64,000 nucleotides of DNA, taken from Colwellia sp. Arc7-D. Lineage in GTDB: Bacteria; Pseudomonadota; Gammaproteobacteria; Enterobacterales; Alteromonadaceae. Under the pieces are notes generated by a model. It searched no databases. It was not told the DNA's origin and was given only the letters and a program-made list of their open reading frames with translations. Position numbers and translations under genes: made by a program. This document shows positions 29,555 to 39,396 of the stretch, in pieces (the stretch's first letter is position 1; every line of letters starts with the position of its first letter). Location of the stretch: positions 2,976,001-3,040,000 of the forward strand of contig NZ_CP028924.1 of assembly GCF_003061515.1 (NCBI RefSeq). Reading direction: 5' to 3'.

Positions 29555-30361
29555 ATGACACATACCTTGAGCTTTACCGACAGCCATTGTCATCTTGACT
29601 TTGATAACTTTAATACCAACTTACCCAGTTTACTTAACCAATGTCATCAAGCACAAATTCACAATATCGTTATACCCAGTATTGGCCCTAAAAATTGGCA
29701 AAAAGTACTTACTCTGGCTAAAACACACAGTAACGAAAAATTATCACTGCATGCTTGTTTAGGTATTCACCCATGGTTTCTTAATGATTTAACCGAACAT
29801 AGTTTGAGTGATTTAACCCACTTAGTGAAAAATAATATCGAAGATATAGTGGCTATTGGCGAGGCAGGAATTGACGGTGTCATTGATAAAGAACAAAATA
29901 ATTTAGCATTACAAATTCAAGTTTTTGAGCACCAAATTGATTTAGCAAAATCGTTCAGCTTACCTATCATTGTTCATCATCGCAGAACACATCAAGATAT
30001 AACCCGCATACTGAGAGAGAAAAAAACACCTCAAGGTGGAATTATCCACGCATTTTCAGGCAGTTATCAGCAAGCATGCCAGTACATAGATCTAGGTTTT
30101 AAATTAGGCATAGGGGGGACTATTACTTACCCAAGAGCTGAGAAAACCATTAAAGCAGTTAAGCGCTTACCGATAACAAGCTTGGTATTAGAAACCGATG
30201 CGCCTTCAATGCCATTATATGGTTTTCAAGGCGAAGATAATTCACCGTTACAACTTACTAATGTTTTTCAAGCACTTAATAAAATACGCCATGAATCAAC
30301 TGAAGATCTTGCCCATGCACTGCAAGAAAATATCACGACTATTCTACCTAAGCTAAGCTGA
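29555..30361 (+). CDS. TatD-family metal-dependent hydrolase (YjjV-like)
   Basis: A 268-residue TIM-barrel hydrolase. The ATG at 29555 is chosen over one at 29525 because GGGAG sits five bases upstream and the family begins F-T-D-S-H-C-H-L-D. Metal ligands: H-C-H near the start, G-E-A-G-I-D, P-I-I-V-H-H-R, G-G-I-I-H-A-F-S-G and V-L-E-T-D-A-P-S-M-P. Relatives are Mg-dependent DNases/exonucleases. It is close to the HDOD gene and upstream of ytjB/serB, near which yjjV is also found in E. coli. Confidence 0.88.
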   Translation: MTHTLSFTDSHCHLDFDNFNTNLPSLLNQCHQAQIHNIVIPSIGPKNWQKVLTLAKTHSNEKLSLHACLGIHPWFLNDLTEHSLSDLTHLVKNNIEDIVAIGEAGIDGVIDKEQNNLALQIQVFEHQIDLAKSFSLPIIVHHRRTHQDITRILREKKTPQGGIIHAFSGSYQQACQYIDLGFKLGIGGTITYPRAEKTIKAVKRLPITSLVLETDAPSMPLYGFQGEDNSPLQLTNVFQALNKIRHESTEDLAHALQENITTILPKLS

Positions 30362-30389
30362 ATTAAGTTAAGTTAAGCTGTTAGCTGAA

Positions 30390-30995
30390 TTATTTAGTTG
30401 GCGGTCGGTAACCTTGTCGGCTAAAACGATTTAAACCACGCGTTAAGAGAAAGCCAATAACACCCGCCACTATCATCAATATGCGCATTATATCGAATTG
30501 AGAACGGCTATTATTGGCCAAGTCATCAACCAGCATTGACCGATGAAGCGATAACCTTATATACCCGTGTAATTTGTCACTGCGAAGTTCCTGCACAAAA
30601 GGAAATACATTATCTGTTTTATTTATTTGCCTGATGCTAATACCAAACAAATCATTAATAGACTCTGCTTGTTCTGAATTTGCCATTACTTGGCCAGTAA
30701 TACTGTAAATATGAACGCTTTTAACTAAAGGTTGCTGCACTAAAGAGTCGGCATATTGTTGTAAATTGTTGGGGTTTTGCGCTAAATAAGGCATTGCACT
30801 TGTTGCCGCTTGTGCCAAGTAAAGTTTACCCACTTTATTGGCATGCGCTTGAATGTGCATTTGTTGACTGTCACGACTACTAACCCAAAAATCCATCAAA
30901 AGTACAATCAACAAAATCGCTATAGCTAATTGCAATATTTTATTATAAATCGACGATAATTTAGGGTATAAAGGCTGTTCTATTTGCTTCATCAA
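30390..30995 (-). CDS. ytjB: YtjB/Smp family membrane protein
   Basis: A 201-residue inner-membrane protein with an N-terminal helix (about residues 18-36), a periplasmic domain of about 120 residues and a C-terminal helix (about 167-184). Matches to the Smp family include V-H-I-Y-S-I-T-G-Q-V-M-A-N-S and G-Y-I-R-L-S-L. It is divergent from serB, exactly as in E. coli and Vibrio. E. coli YtjB has been linked to redox-dependent regulation; exact activity is unclear. Confidence 0.85.
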   Translation of the reverse strand: MMKQIEQPLYPKLSSIYNKILQLAIAILLIVLLMDFWVSSRDSQQMHIQAHANKVGKLYLAQAATSAMPYLAQNPNNLQQYADSLVQQPLVKSVHIYSITGQVMANSEQAESINDLFGISIRQINKTDNVFPFVQELRSDKLHGYIRLSLHRSMLVDDLANNSRSQFDIMRILMIVAGVIGFLLTRGLNRFSRQGYRPPTK

Positions 30996-31099
30996 ACGAA
31001 TTGCTTCCTACATTTTTATAAATACAGTATAGAACTAAATTTAAACATTTTATACTAGGATAATCGTTTAAAAGCGTGTTTTTCAAATAAGGTATTTCC

Positions 31100-32134
31100 G
31101 TGACAATTCAACATAAAATTATTCCTTTACACGATATACAACAGTTAAATTTAGCACAATGGTTACCTGCTGACTCAATCACCAACGAAATAGCAATTCA
31201 GTTTGATAAAGCCCAACAAACTTTTGCTTTAAGCGATACAACGCAAACAGCTGCAGAAACTAATTTATCAGACGCCATCGAACTGGTTGTTTTTGCAGAT
31301 ATTAAAATAGCCACTTTAGCCAGTTTACTAAACACATGTGAAATAAGCTTAGTTGGTTTGCATGCGGTTAATCAACGAAATAACGCAACAAGTTATCGAT
31401 TTAGTGTCAAGGTCATTGATATAAAACAAGCACGAAATCGCTTATCTAGCTTTAATATTACTGAAAGAATTGAATCAGCACTTTTAGTAAACGCTCCAAC
31501 ACTAACAACACCGGGTTTGTTGGTAATGGATATGGATTCAACCACGATAAAAATTGAATGTATTGATGAAATAGCGGCATTAGCCGGTGTTGGTGAAGAA
31601 GTGGCAGCCGTTACTGAACTCGCTATGCAAGGTGAGTTAGATTTTAGCCAAAGTTTGCATCAACGCGTTGCTAAACTTCAACATTCATCTGAAGACATAT
31701 TGGCGCAAGTTGCGCATAACATTCCGCTAATGGAAGGTTTAGAAACCCTAGTAACTGCTTTAAAAAAACATCAATGGCGTGTCGCTATTGCTTCTGGTGG
31801 TTTTACCTATTTTGCAGACCATTTAAAAAACATGTTATCACTTGATGCTGCGGTTGCTAACGTATTAGAAATACAGAATAACAAGCTAACCGGAAAGGTT
31901 TTAGGTGCTGTGATTGACGCACAAGCTAAAGCAGATTGCTTACTGCAGCTGAAAAACGACTTTGCTATTGCGCCATCCCAAACCGTTGCCATGGGCGATG
32001 GTGCAAACGATTTAGTTATGATGGCAGCGGCCCATTTAGGTGTCGCCTTTCATGCCAAACCTTTAGTACTGGCGCAAGCAGATGCATGTATCACTAAGTC
32101 TGGCCTAGATTGTTTATTGCATTGGCTTAAATAA
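31100..32134 (+). CDS. serB: Phosphoserine phosphatase
   Basis: A 344-residue HAD phosphatase doing the last step of serine synthesis. The nucleophile motif is M-D-M-D-S-T-T near residue 146, preceded by an N-terminal regulatory domain; later motifs are A-S-G-G-F-T-Y-F (Ser), K near the Q-A-K-A-D stretch, and M-G-D-G-A-N-D-L for Mg binding. GTG at 31100 is the best start. Divergent from ytjB with about 100 bases between. Confidence 0.96.
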   Translation: MTIQHKIIPLHDIQQLNLAQWLPADSITNEIAIQFDKAQQTFALSDTTQTAAETNLSDAIELVVFADIKIATLASLLNTCEISLVGLHAVNQRNNATSYRFSVKVIDIKQARNRLSSFNITERIESALLVNAPTLTTPGLLVMDMDSTTIKIECIDEIAALAGVGEEVAAVTELAMQGELDFSQSLHQRVAKLQHSSEDILAQVAHNIPLMEGLETLVTALKKHQWRVAIASGGFTYFADHLKNMLSLDAAVANVLEIQNNKLTGKVLGAVIDAQAKADCLLQLKNDFAIAPSQTVAMGDGANDLVMMAAAHLGVAFHAKPLVLAQADACITKSGLDCLLHWLK

Positions 32135-32139
32135 TAAAA

Positions 32140-32177
32140 TGGAGGTAGCTACTTGCTGTAACTGCCTCCAAATTTTA
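32140..32177 (+). terminator. Terminator after serB
   Basis: TGGAGGTAGCTAC (32140-32152) pairs with GTAACTGCCTCCA (32158-32170) with one wobble and one mismatch, five-base loop, then a weak AAATTTTA tail. Confidence 0.6.
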
Positions 32178-32191
32178 CTATCTCACAACAC

Positions 32192-32221
32192 TATTCCTTC
32201 AAACTTTATTCCTTCAAGCTT
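32192..32221 (+). repeat. 15-bp tandem duplication
   Basis: TATTCCTTCAAACTT and TATTCCTTCAAGCTT, adjacent copies with one difference, in the gap between the convergent serB and TonB-receptor genes. Confidence 0.7.
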
Positions 32222-32306
32222 TAATCCGACAAATTATAATCTTTAAGTCATTTAATCCCTCAACTACATGACTGAAGAACTAAAAAGTTAGCCACTCAAG
32301 TGTTAA

Positions 32307-34310
32307 TTAACCGCCAAACTGAAAACGAAAGCCAGCATTAACGGTAAAACCATCGTTTCTTGACCAAATATCAGTTGTCCATCTACCACTAGGTGCTTGC
32401 TCAGGTAAAAGCAAAGGATCTTGCTTAGTTTGTCTAACATTTAACAAGTTTTCAGCATTAACAAAAAAGCTAACTTGCCCTACGGTTATTTGGCCTAACA
32501 AACCTAAATGCCAATAAGATTCGCTTCGCTCTCGATACGGATTGTTCTCAAGGTGCTGTGTACCAGTATAGTAAGCTTCGAATCCGAGTAAATGGCTACC
32601 GTGCTCTTCCCACATAACCACAAGACCTGCAGAGTGCTGAGGCGTTAATGCTAAAGGTACGCGATTGGAACTAGAAGCACTTTCTTTTGTGGCGTCAGTA
32701 TATAAATAGCTACCGGTAAACTTAATATCTCGCCAGCGATAGCGCAGTAATAATTCAGCACCGTTTATTTCACTTTCTCCGATGGCATTGACGATTCGAA
32801 CTTGTTTACCTGAAGATTGATCAACCGCGCCGATAACGTCTAATTCAGTAACATTATCTATAGTTGAAGAAAATAACGTCAAGCTAGTTTCTACGTTGTT
32901 CAACACATAGCTAATATCTATCGAAGCGGTAGACGCTCGCTCTTCTTCAAGGTTTTCTAGCGGCTCAAGGCGAGATAAACCCGTTTCATCTAGGTCTTCA
33001 ATAAATGGACTAGGCGCGAAAAACCCCTGTCCATATGCGCCTCTGAACGTCCAATTATCTGGGTTGTATAACACTGAAATACGTGGGCTAACTTGCGTAC
33101 CATATTCACTGTGCCAATCAGTACGTGCGCTAAGCGACATTGAAACAACATCACTTGCTTCATAGTCAAGTTGTGAAAATAATCCAGGTGCTTGATAAGA
33201 ATAATCAAATTCAGGAAAAGTGTCAGAGGCGAACTTTTCAGATTGAAGCGCTAAGCCAACTAGCCACGCCGTTTTATCAGAATACCCTGACAAGCTAGTC
33301 TCTATTAAGTAACTTTCGTGGCTATCGTCTTCTAGAACAGCACCAAATTGATGTTCATGATCTTGATTCGTTGCTGAGCCACGCCAATTTAAATTTAAAA
33401 CCTCACCTAATGGTTGATCATAGATAAAGCCAATATCAGTTCTCAAGGTATTTTGTGTTAACGGGAACTGATTACCATCGCTAACCGTAGCGTCACCTAA
33501 AGTGCCCCCAGTTCTCTGCTCTTTCATTGCCCCCAATGTAAGGTATAAGTTTGCCCCGCTGTCGTCTTGCCAATAAAACCGAGGGCGAACACTCCCCCTT
33601 TCATAACCAGCTAGATCGATCCAGCCATCGTCATCTAAATCTTGTTCTTCTTGATGATGAACTCCAGCAGTTACCGATGCGCTTAAGTTGTTCGTCAAAG
33701 GTGATGCAAAGTACGAGGTAATATCTTGACCGTTTTTTGAGGTAGCATTCACTAATACTTCACCTTCATACTCACTCGAAGGCGTTCGGGAGATCAGGTT
33801 TATTACCCCACCAAGTGCCGAGCCACCATAAAGTGAAGAAGCAGAGCCTTTAATTATTTCAACATTGGCAAGGTCTGTTGGCGGAATTTGTAATAAGCCA
33901 ATTGAAGCGGTTTGGCCGCCATATAAAGGTAAACCATCACTTAAGAGTTGCGTGTAACGACCATATAACCCTTGTAGCCTAATGTTAGCACTACCTAATG
34001 CTGGCGAGGTGGTTTGTACTCTAACACCACCTGTTTCAGCCACTAACATAGAGATATTACCTGGGCGCATAAGTGCTTTTTCTTGTATTTCTTCACCGTT
34101 AATAATCTCGGTACGTGTTGCCGACTCGGTAACTATACGACCTAAACGAGAAGCGCTAACTTGAATACGCTCAACCTGACTTTCACTATGCTCATGATGT
34201 GCTGGCTTTTCATCGTGTTCATTTTTATGTTCATCGTTATTTTCATTGGCGTAGGTAAACGCCGGTATTAACAGTATTGCTAATGGCGTTATTAATGACT
34301 TTTTAAACAT
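32307..34310 (-). CDS. TonB-dependent outer-membrane receptor with His-rich N-terminus
   Basis: A 667-residue receptor from ATG 34310, where an AGAGG SD and a signal peptide (M-F-K-K-S-L ... F-T-Y-A) begin. Mature residues start with a His/Glu-rich stretch (about ten His within 35 residues), suggesting metal binding. Then a plug domain (V-S-A-S-R-L-G-R, L-Y-G-R-Y-T-Q-L-L-S-D-G-L-P-L-Y-G-G, G-S-A-S-S-L-Y-G-G-S-A-L-G-G-V-I-N-L) and a beta-barrel ending in Phe-rich R-F-Q-F-G-G. Substrate unknown; the Cys-rich gene immediately upstream on the same strand hints at copper or zinc rather than a siderophore. Confidence 0.92.
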   Translation of the reverse strand: MFKKSLITPLAILLIPAFTYANENNDEHKNEHDEKPAHHEHSESQVERIQVSASRLGRIVTESATRTEIINGEEIQEKALMRPGNISMLVAETGGVRVQTTSPALGSANIRLQGLYGRYTQLLSDGLPLYGGQTASIGLLQIPPTDLANVEIIKGSASSLYGGSALGGVINLISRTPSSEYEGEVLVNATSKNGQDITSYFASPLTNNLSASVTAGVHHQEEQDLDDDGWIDLAGYERGSVRPRFYWQDDSGANLYLTLGAMKEQRTGGTLGDATVSDGNQFPLTQNTLRTDIGFIYDQPLGEVLNLNWRGSATNQDHEHQFGAVLEDDSHESYLIETSLSGYSDKTAWLVGLALQSEKFASDTFPEFDYSYQAPGLFSQLDYEASDVVSMSLSARTDWHSEYGTQVSPRISVLYNPDNWTFRGAYGQGFFAPSPFIEDLDETGLSRLEPLENLEEERASTASIDISYVLNNVETSLTLFSSTIDNVTELDVIGAVDQSSGKQVRIVNAIGESEINGAELLLRYRWRDIKFTGSYLYTDATKESASSSNRVPLALTPQHSAGLVVMWEEHGSHLLGFEAYYTGTQHLENNPYRERSESYWHLGLLGQITVGQVSFFVNAENLLNVRQTKQDPLLLPEQAPSGRWTTDIWSRNDGFTVNAGFRFQFGG

Positions 34311-34408
34311 TTTTACCTCTGGCATTGCTTGGTAGTTAATCAGCACAATAATGTGAATTAACTTAAAGATTTATAAGTTGTATATAGTTTTTTTTGGGGT
34401 TTAGGTAT

Positions 34409-34783
34409 TTACGAGATAAAAATAGGAGGGCGATAGAGCAAAGTAGAAAAAATTTTGGGTTGTTCTAATCGTTGCAGGCCAGCAACTTCATTTAAAGTAG
34501 TCGCCTTAATTGCCTCGACTTCAGTACCAACATTCATGAATGACGAGCATGCATTAGCAACACAGGTACAATCGAGATCACAACATTTAATACCACAGCA
34601 GTCTTCTGAGCTACCAGTAGCACTGGTCACTGACTCGTTATACTTTACTTGCTCAATTAAGTTGCTAGAAAAAGAGCTCTCTAATGTTTCGCAAGACATA
34701 GCGCTATTAAAAGCGATTGCTTGCCCGATAAAGGCAATAAGCATAACCGCTATAACTAAGACTCTTGAAGCTGCTTTGAACAT
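34409..34783 (-). CDS. Cys-rich small exported protein, candidate metal binder
   Basis: A 124-residue protein from ATG 34783 with an N-terminal signal or anchor (about residues 7-25, ending I-A-F). The middle has seven Cys in 18 residues (C-C-G-I-K-C-C-D-L-D-C-T-C then A-C) plus an eighth near the start of the mature part, and the tail ends R-P-P-I. This layout resembles DUF2946/CopL-like metal-linked proteins, though I cannot confirm the family. It is 98 bases upstream of the TonB receptor and co-directional, suggesting one metal-acquisition or metal-sensing unit. Confidence 0.7.
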   Translation of the reverse strand: MFKAASRVLVIAVMLIAFIGQAIAFNSAMSCETLESSFSSNLIEQVKYNESVTSATGSSEDCCGIKCCDLDCTCVANACSSFMNVGTEVEAIKATTLNEVAGLQRLEQPKIFSTLLYRPPIFIS

Positions 34784-35100
34784 AAAAAACTCTAAATGCA
34801 ATCGAAGTTACATTATAAGAGTTTTTTCTTGATATGTGAATATTGCTAGATAAGTTTATACTTGTTGTCTTTAAAATTTTAACTATATATTGTATGAAAA
34901 ATAGTTACTTATGTTTACTTGTAAAGCCGTAATTGCATGGTAGCAGTCGAAAGTCACTAACTTTACGCTATTGTTATTTATTGGTTAAGCTAATGAAGCT
35001 AAAAAAATAATTTATTAAATATAATTAACACTATAGCGCTTTATCTTCAGCTGACTAAGTTATTTGAGTTATTCAAATGCTAAATGCCATTACTTTATTT
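34784..35100. other. Intergenic region
   Basis: 317 AT-rich bases between the Cys-rich gene and the PilZ gene. It must hold the promoter of the Cys-rich gene/TonB receptor unit. I see no operator, repeat or small gene. Confidence 0.5.
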
Positions 35101-37548
35101 TTAACGCATTAAACGATAACGAAGCACCACTTCTTGGGTAATATCAAAAACCTGCGCAATACCTGTAACGCTCCAGATTTCTTGCTCTATTTGTTTACCA
35201 CGATGAATCGCATAACCACTAATGTAGCTTAGCTCAGGGTGAAGGTGGCTCATATCTGGCTCGGCAGCACGTGATAGTTTTATCATCACACAAAAAAACT
35301 GTCCTTTTTTCAATGCTTGATGAATAAATGCCTGCTTTAATGCTTCAGTAGTTAACTCGCTAGAAAGCTTTATTTTTACTGCCTTTTCTACGGCATCGAT
35401 ACTCGGGTCAATCGCAATATAAAGAACTTTTACACTGGCTGTATCGCTGTGTTGCATCTTCTTAAATTTAGCGGTAACACTAGACATAAAGTCTGCATGA
35501 CCAAGTATTGGGTATAAGTTGTAATAAGACTTTCGGTCACTTAGTTGCGCCATTTCAGCCATTAACTTGCCGCTTGCATCGCCACTTGCTATAACGTCTG
35601 ACTTATATCGACTACCACTTGTTTGTAACACTAGCGCAGGAATATTCGAACTGGCACTGTAGATATTTCTTAATGCCTTAGCTAAACCTGGACTGGCCAT
35701 AGCATATTCATCTGAAGTTAACTTATCACGGTTCTTATCAATTAACGCTTTAAAGAATTTTCGACCAATGTGCTGATGTTTCTCGACAAAAACCCGTAAA
35801 TTAACAATGGTTTTAGCACGATTAACCCGCATTACTTCATAAGGTAAGCTGGTCAAATCAAAGGTTGAGGTTATTTTTTGCATTTTAGGCAGCGCTAAAG
35901 AAACAATATCACCCACAATTAAATGAGTACTTTTATCTAATTCAATCTTCAAACCAGAAGTTGAAAAATCGATTGATTCGCCCTGAAAAACATCACCTTC
36001 TATGGTGATATTCGCGGGAGTTTTATAGGTAAACCTTAACTCTTGTCGCTTATTTCTATAATTAATACCAACTTCATCAACACTAAAAGGTTTACTTAAA
36101 CGTTTATGGCCAAATCTTTTTAATTTTACAGTGTTAATTCCTTCATAAGATAGCGACTGATAAGCCTTCGTGCTATCAGCATGCGTAACATCGCTTAACA
36201 CCACGATATAAGGCGTTTTATCTATTAATGCTTTAATATCTTCAGATACTGGGGCATTTAAATATTCGTTTTGCTTAGTAATACTATTAGCTAAAGTAAA
36301 GTGCGATTCTGCTCGTTCAGGCTCTACATCCAATAAACTTAATTGAGTCACCAAAAAGTGCTCTTTAGAAGAGGCAAAACCTAAAAATTGCTGCATAAAC
36401 TCTGGGTCTTCACTTAGCTGGATTTCATCTGCAGTATAAAAGTACAATTTACCTTGGCTGCGGTGAATAAAACTAAAGACCAATAACGATTTCTTTGTCG
36501 TAGCTAGTTTTTTAAGCCTAACGATACGTTCAGCAGAAAGTAAGCAATAAAGCGTTGAGTAGCGTTTTTCGTCTTGCCAGTATTGATACAAATCTTGATT
36601 GTTATTACAAGTTAACGCATATTTTGGCGTTAGCATATTAGTGTTTTTTTCTATAAAAATTGGCAGTTCATTCGACTTTGGTAAAACAAACTGTTCAAAA
36701 CTTCGTGTTTGTAAGGCGCGAATCGTATTATCTAAATTAATTTTGTATCGGCGCTTATTCGTCCGAATAAAGTTAATTAAATATTTCGTGAGATTTTCTG
36801 TCTCTAACGAGTCATTAGTGATTCTTTTTGCGCCAACCAACTGCATGTTATCTAAAAGAGTTAAGTCTTTAACTTCGTAGATAATGTCGCTATCATCGGT
36901 GAGTTGATACTGTTCTTCTAAGCCAGTAAAGCGCAGCGTTATTTGTTGCCCTACTTCGATAGTACTTAAATCGTTAAGCTTGAACTTGCAACCATGCACA
37001 CTGATATCAGACGTTAAGCATTCAAATACTCGCTGTTTATCAACAGAAACCTTGATCGGAATAACAAAGTTCATCCGCTCTTCGGCTCGATCATAGTATG
37101 CACCAAAACGGTGAAACTGTGCTGGAAATTGAGATTTTTCAAATATTTTATTGGTGTCTACAGACTGGCTTTTAGGTGCTTTGGTTTTTTCTTTTTGATA
37201 AATAACTCGAAAGTTATTTTCTGTATTCATCACTTCTTCGTATACTCCAACGGTATACGCGCCGTAACGAGAAAATGCTTCTGTAAAAACCGAACTGGCG
37301 ACGTTATCTAAAAAGTGAATTCTATCTTCATGCTCAAATGTTTTACATTCGCCATCAACATATCCTCTTAAATCAATTAAGCGGCTACATGGAGCAGCTA
37401 GGCGCTTTAATTCCATTTTTAATAAAAAACGTTCAGTTTTAGGGGTATCTTTTGTGACAGCATTAAACCTAGCTTCAAAGTCACTATTTAAGACTTGGCC
37501 ACTAAATTCATTAATAATATTTTGAAATTTTGAAAAATCTTTATTCAT
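35101..37548 (-). CDS. Two-PilZ-domain c-di-GMP effector (PlzC-like)
   Basis: An 815-residue soluble protein. An N-terminal helical region (1-150) is followed by a first PilZ-like domain (about 160-275; C-L-T-S-D-I-S-V-H-G-C-K-F-K) and a second one (about 495-610; R-N-K-R-Q-E-L-R-F, then I-D-F-S-T-S-G-L-K-I). The second has the R-x-x-x-R plus D-x-S-x-x-G signature that binds c-di-GMP; the first has only the D-I-S-x-x-G half clearly. A long C-terminal region of unknown fold follows. Position beside serB and radA matches Vibrio cholerae plzC, supporting orthology. It is divergent from radA. Confidence 0.85.
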   Translation of the reverse strand: MNKDFSKFQNIINEFSGQVLNSDFEARFNAVTKDTPKTERFLLKMELKRLAAPCSRLIDLRGYVDGECKTFEHEDRIHFLDNVASSVFTEAFSRYGAYTVGVYEEVMNTENNFRVIYQKEKTKAPKSQSVDTNKIFEKSQFPAQFHRFGAYYDRAEERMNFVIPIKVSVDKQRVFECLTSDISVHGCKFKLNDLSTIEVGQQITLRFTGLEEQYQLTDDSDIIYEVKDLTLLDNMQLVGAKRITNDSLETENLTKYLINFIRTNKRRYKINLDNTIRALQTRSFEQFVLPKSNELPIFIEKNTNMLTPKYALTCNNNQDLYQYWQDEKRYSTLYCLLSAERIVRLKKLATTKKSLLVFSFIHRSQGKLYFYTADEIQLSEDPEFMQQFLGFASSKEHFLVTQLSLLDVEPERAESHFTLANSITKQNEYLNAPVSEDIKALIDKTPYIVVLSDVTHADSTKAYQSLSYEGINTVKLKRFGHKRLSKPFSVDEVGINYRNKRQELRFTYKTPANITIEGDVFQGESIDFSTSGLKIELDKSTHLIVGDIVSLALPKMQKITSTFDLTSLPYEVMRVNRAKTIVNLRVFVEKHQHIGRKFFKALIDKNRDKLTSDEYAMASPGLAKALRNIYSASSNIPALVLQTSGSRYKSDVIASGDASGKLMAEMAQLSDRKSYYNLYPILGHADFMSSVTAKFKKMQHSDTASVKVLYIAIDPSIDAVEKAVKIKLSSELTTEALKQAFIHQALKKGQFFCVMIKLSRAAEPDMSHLHPELSYISGYAIHRGKQIEQEIWSVTGIAQVFDITQEVVLRYRLMR

Positions 37549-37909
37549 TTACGCTTCAATATCTTTACAATAAAGAAAAATACTCATCAAACATTGTTCT
37601 AGTATATGTGGCTTGTTATAAGTTAACACCACACACTATGCACAATATTGAAAAGTAACCCGTTTATATTTAACTGTTTTAAAGTTTAAAGCAATAACCA
37701 TACCTGTTAAATTATTATAGAGACAGAAAAACAATAAATATTAGTTTAGCACCAAAAAATACAACAAAATCCTTTAAATCATTAATCATAGAGTTAAAAA
37801 TAAAGATAATACCGACCTCAATAAGGGCATTATTGATTTATTAACTCAATTGTCATAATTTTGACTAATGTTAGTGAGTTAGCAAGTAATTTAAGAAATA
37901 GGCAGCCAA
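37549..37909. other. plzC-like/radA divergent intergenic region
   Basis: 361 AT-rich bases holding the promoters of both genes. A short inverted repeat TCAATAA/TTATTGA lies at 37818-37836. No gene or other signal seen. Confidence 0.5.
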
Positions 37910-39297
37910 ATGGCAAAGTTAGCAAAAATAGAATTCGTTTGTACCGATTGCGGTATGAACTATCCACGTTGGCAAGGCCAGTGCCGCTGTGGTGCTTGGA
38001 ATACACTAGCTGAAATGAAAATATCTCCTAACCAGAGTAAAAGTGCGACTAAAAGTCGCACATCATCTGGCGGTTACGCTGGTGGCACAGGTGGTGGCAG
38101 TAAAAAAATAAACGACGTAGAAACCACGGAAGCTGAAAAACAATTAACCGGTATCGGTGAGCTCGACCGTGTATTATGCGGCGGCGTTACCACTGGCTCA
38201 GTCAACATTATTTCAGGCGACCCGGGCGCAGGTAAAACCACCCTACTGTCCGATTTAGTTGCTCGCATGTCACAATTAATGCCCTCACTTTATTGTACCG
38301 CGGAAGAGTCGTTGTCGCAGTTTAAAAACAGGGTGCAACGCTTAAAGCTTGATTATAATCCTGACGAATTGTATTTATTGTCTGAAACCAGTGTTGAAGC
38401 GATTATTGAAGAACTAGAGCAAAAGAAAATCAAGTTTGCGGTTATTGACTCTATTCAAGCAGTAGTTACCGATAATGCCAATGGCAGCCCAGGCTCCCCT
38501 CACAAGTAAAAAGTGCAGCACAGGCGTTAACGCAATACTGTAAACAAAATAACGTCACCATGTTTTTAATCGCCCACGTCAATAAAAACAACGAAATTGC
38601 AGGCCCACAAACTTTAGTACACATTGTTGATGCACTATTGCACATTGACACCAACGACGGTCAAATACGTACCTTAAGAGCGAATAAAAACCGTTTTGGT
38701 GATATTGACACCGTAGGCATTTTTAAAATGTGTGAACGCGGTATGCTCAGCGTTGATAACCCGAGTGAAATATTTTTATCCGGTTCTAGTACTGAGTCAC
38801 CGGGCTCAGCTATTACTTGTATCCGGAAAGGTAACAGAAACTTATTACTAGAGATTCAATGCTTAACCACAGAAACCGAAGCTGAATTTCCACAGCGTGT
38901 TTGTGTTGGCCTGAATATGAATCGCATAAAAATGCTTACCGGAATTTTACGTAAACACACCAAAACCAAAATTTATCATGATACTTTTTTCAACATTATT
39001 GGCGGCTTAAAAATAGACGAGTCAGAAACTTGTATCGATCTTGCGCTGGTTACGGCTCTGCTTAGTAGCTTGAATGAATTTGTTATTCCACGTTCCACGT
39101 GCATTATGGGCGAGTTAAGTTTAAATGGTGATGTGCGCCCGATAGACAGTGGTGTGCCGCGCGTAAAAGAAGCCGCACAACATGGTTTTACCGAAATATT
39201 TATTCCGTTCAGAAATTATCATAAATCAATGGAAGGTTTAGGGGCTAAAATTACTCCGGTTAAAACTATTCATGAGTTAATTGAACTGATTAAATAA
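37910..39297 (+). pseudogene. radA: DNA repair protein RadA, interrupted by a one-base frameshift
   Basis: Two frames together give all of RadA, a RecA-like branch-migration helicase. Frame one (37910-38509) has the zinc finger C-T-D-C-G ... C-R-C, and Walker A G-D-P-G-A-G-K-T-T-L; frame two (open before 38560 to 39297) has the RadA-specific K-N-R-F-G and the Lon-like C-terminal domain. They meet at the CCCC run 38496-38499: one extra C restores G-S-P-S-Q-V and a product near 462 residues, normal for the family. As written the protein stops at 199 residues. Sequencing error or recent mutation both possible. The second zinc pair is C-x-C instead of the usual C-x-x-C. Confidence 0.9.
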
Positions 39298-39299
39298 TA

Positions 39300-39334
39300 A
39301 AAAGTGACATAGCCGATTAAGTTATGTCACTTTT
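39300..39334 (+). terminator. Terminator after radA
   Basis: AAAAGTGACATA (39300-39311) pairs perfectly with TATGTCACTTTT (39323-39334), 11-base loop. The A and T ends allow it to act for both radA and the convergent metH. Confidence 0.8.
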
Positions 39335-39396
39335 ATGTTTATATCGCAGAGCTTTATTGCACCAAACTATCTACATCATACGTTATGAAATATGAC

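Noticed and set aside
34455..34832. 125-codon plus-strand frame opposite the Cys-rich gene
   Set aside because: The minus-strand protein has a signal peptide and a Cys cluster typical of a real protein; the plus-strand frame is its shadow.
37910..38509. Programmed frameshift in radA, metA and secF2
   Set aside because: No slippery heptamer with a stimulatory structure is evident, the three need different shift directions, and these genes are not known to use recoding; sequence error is simpler.
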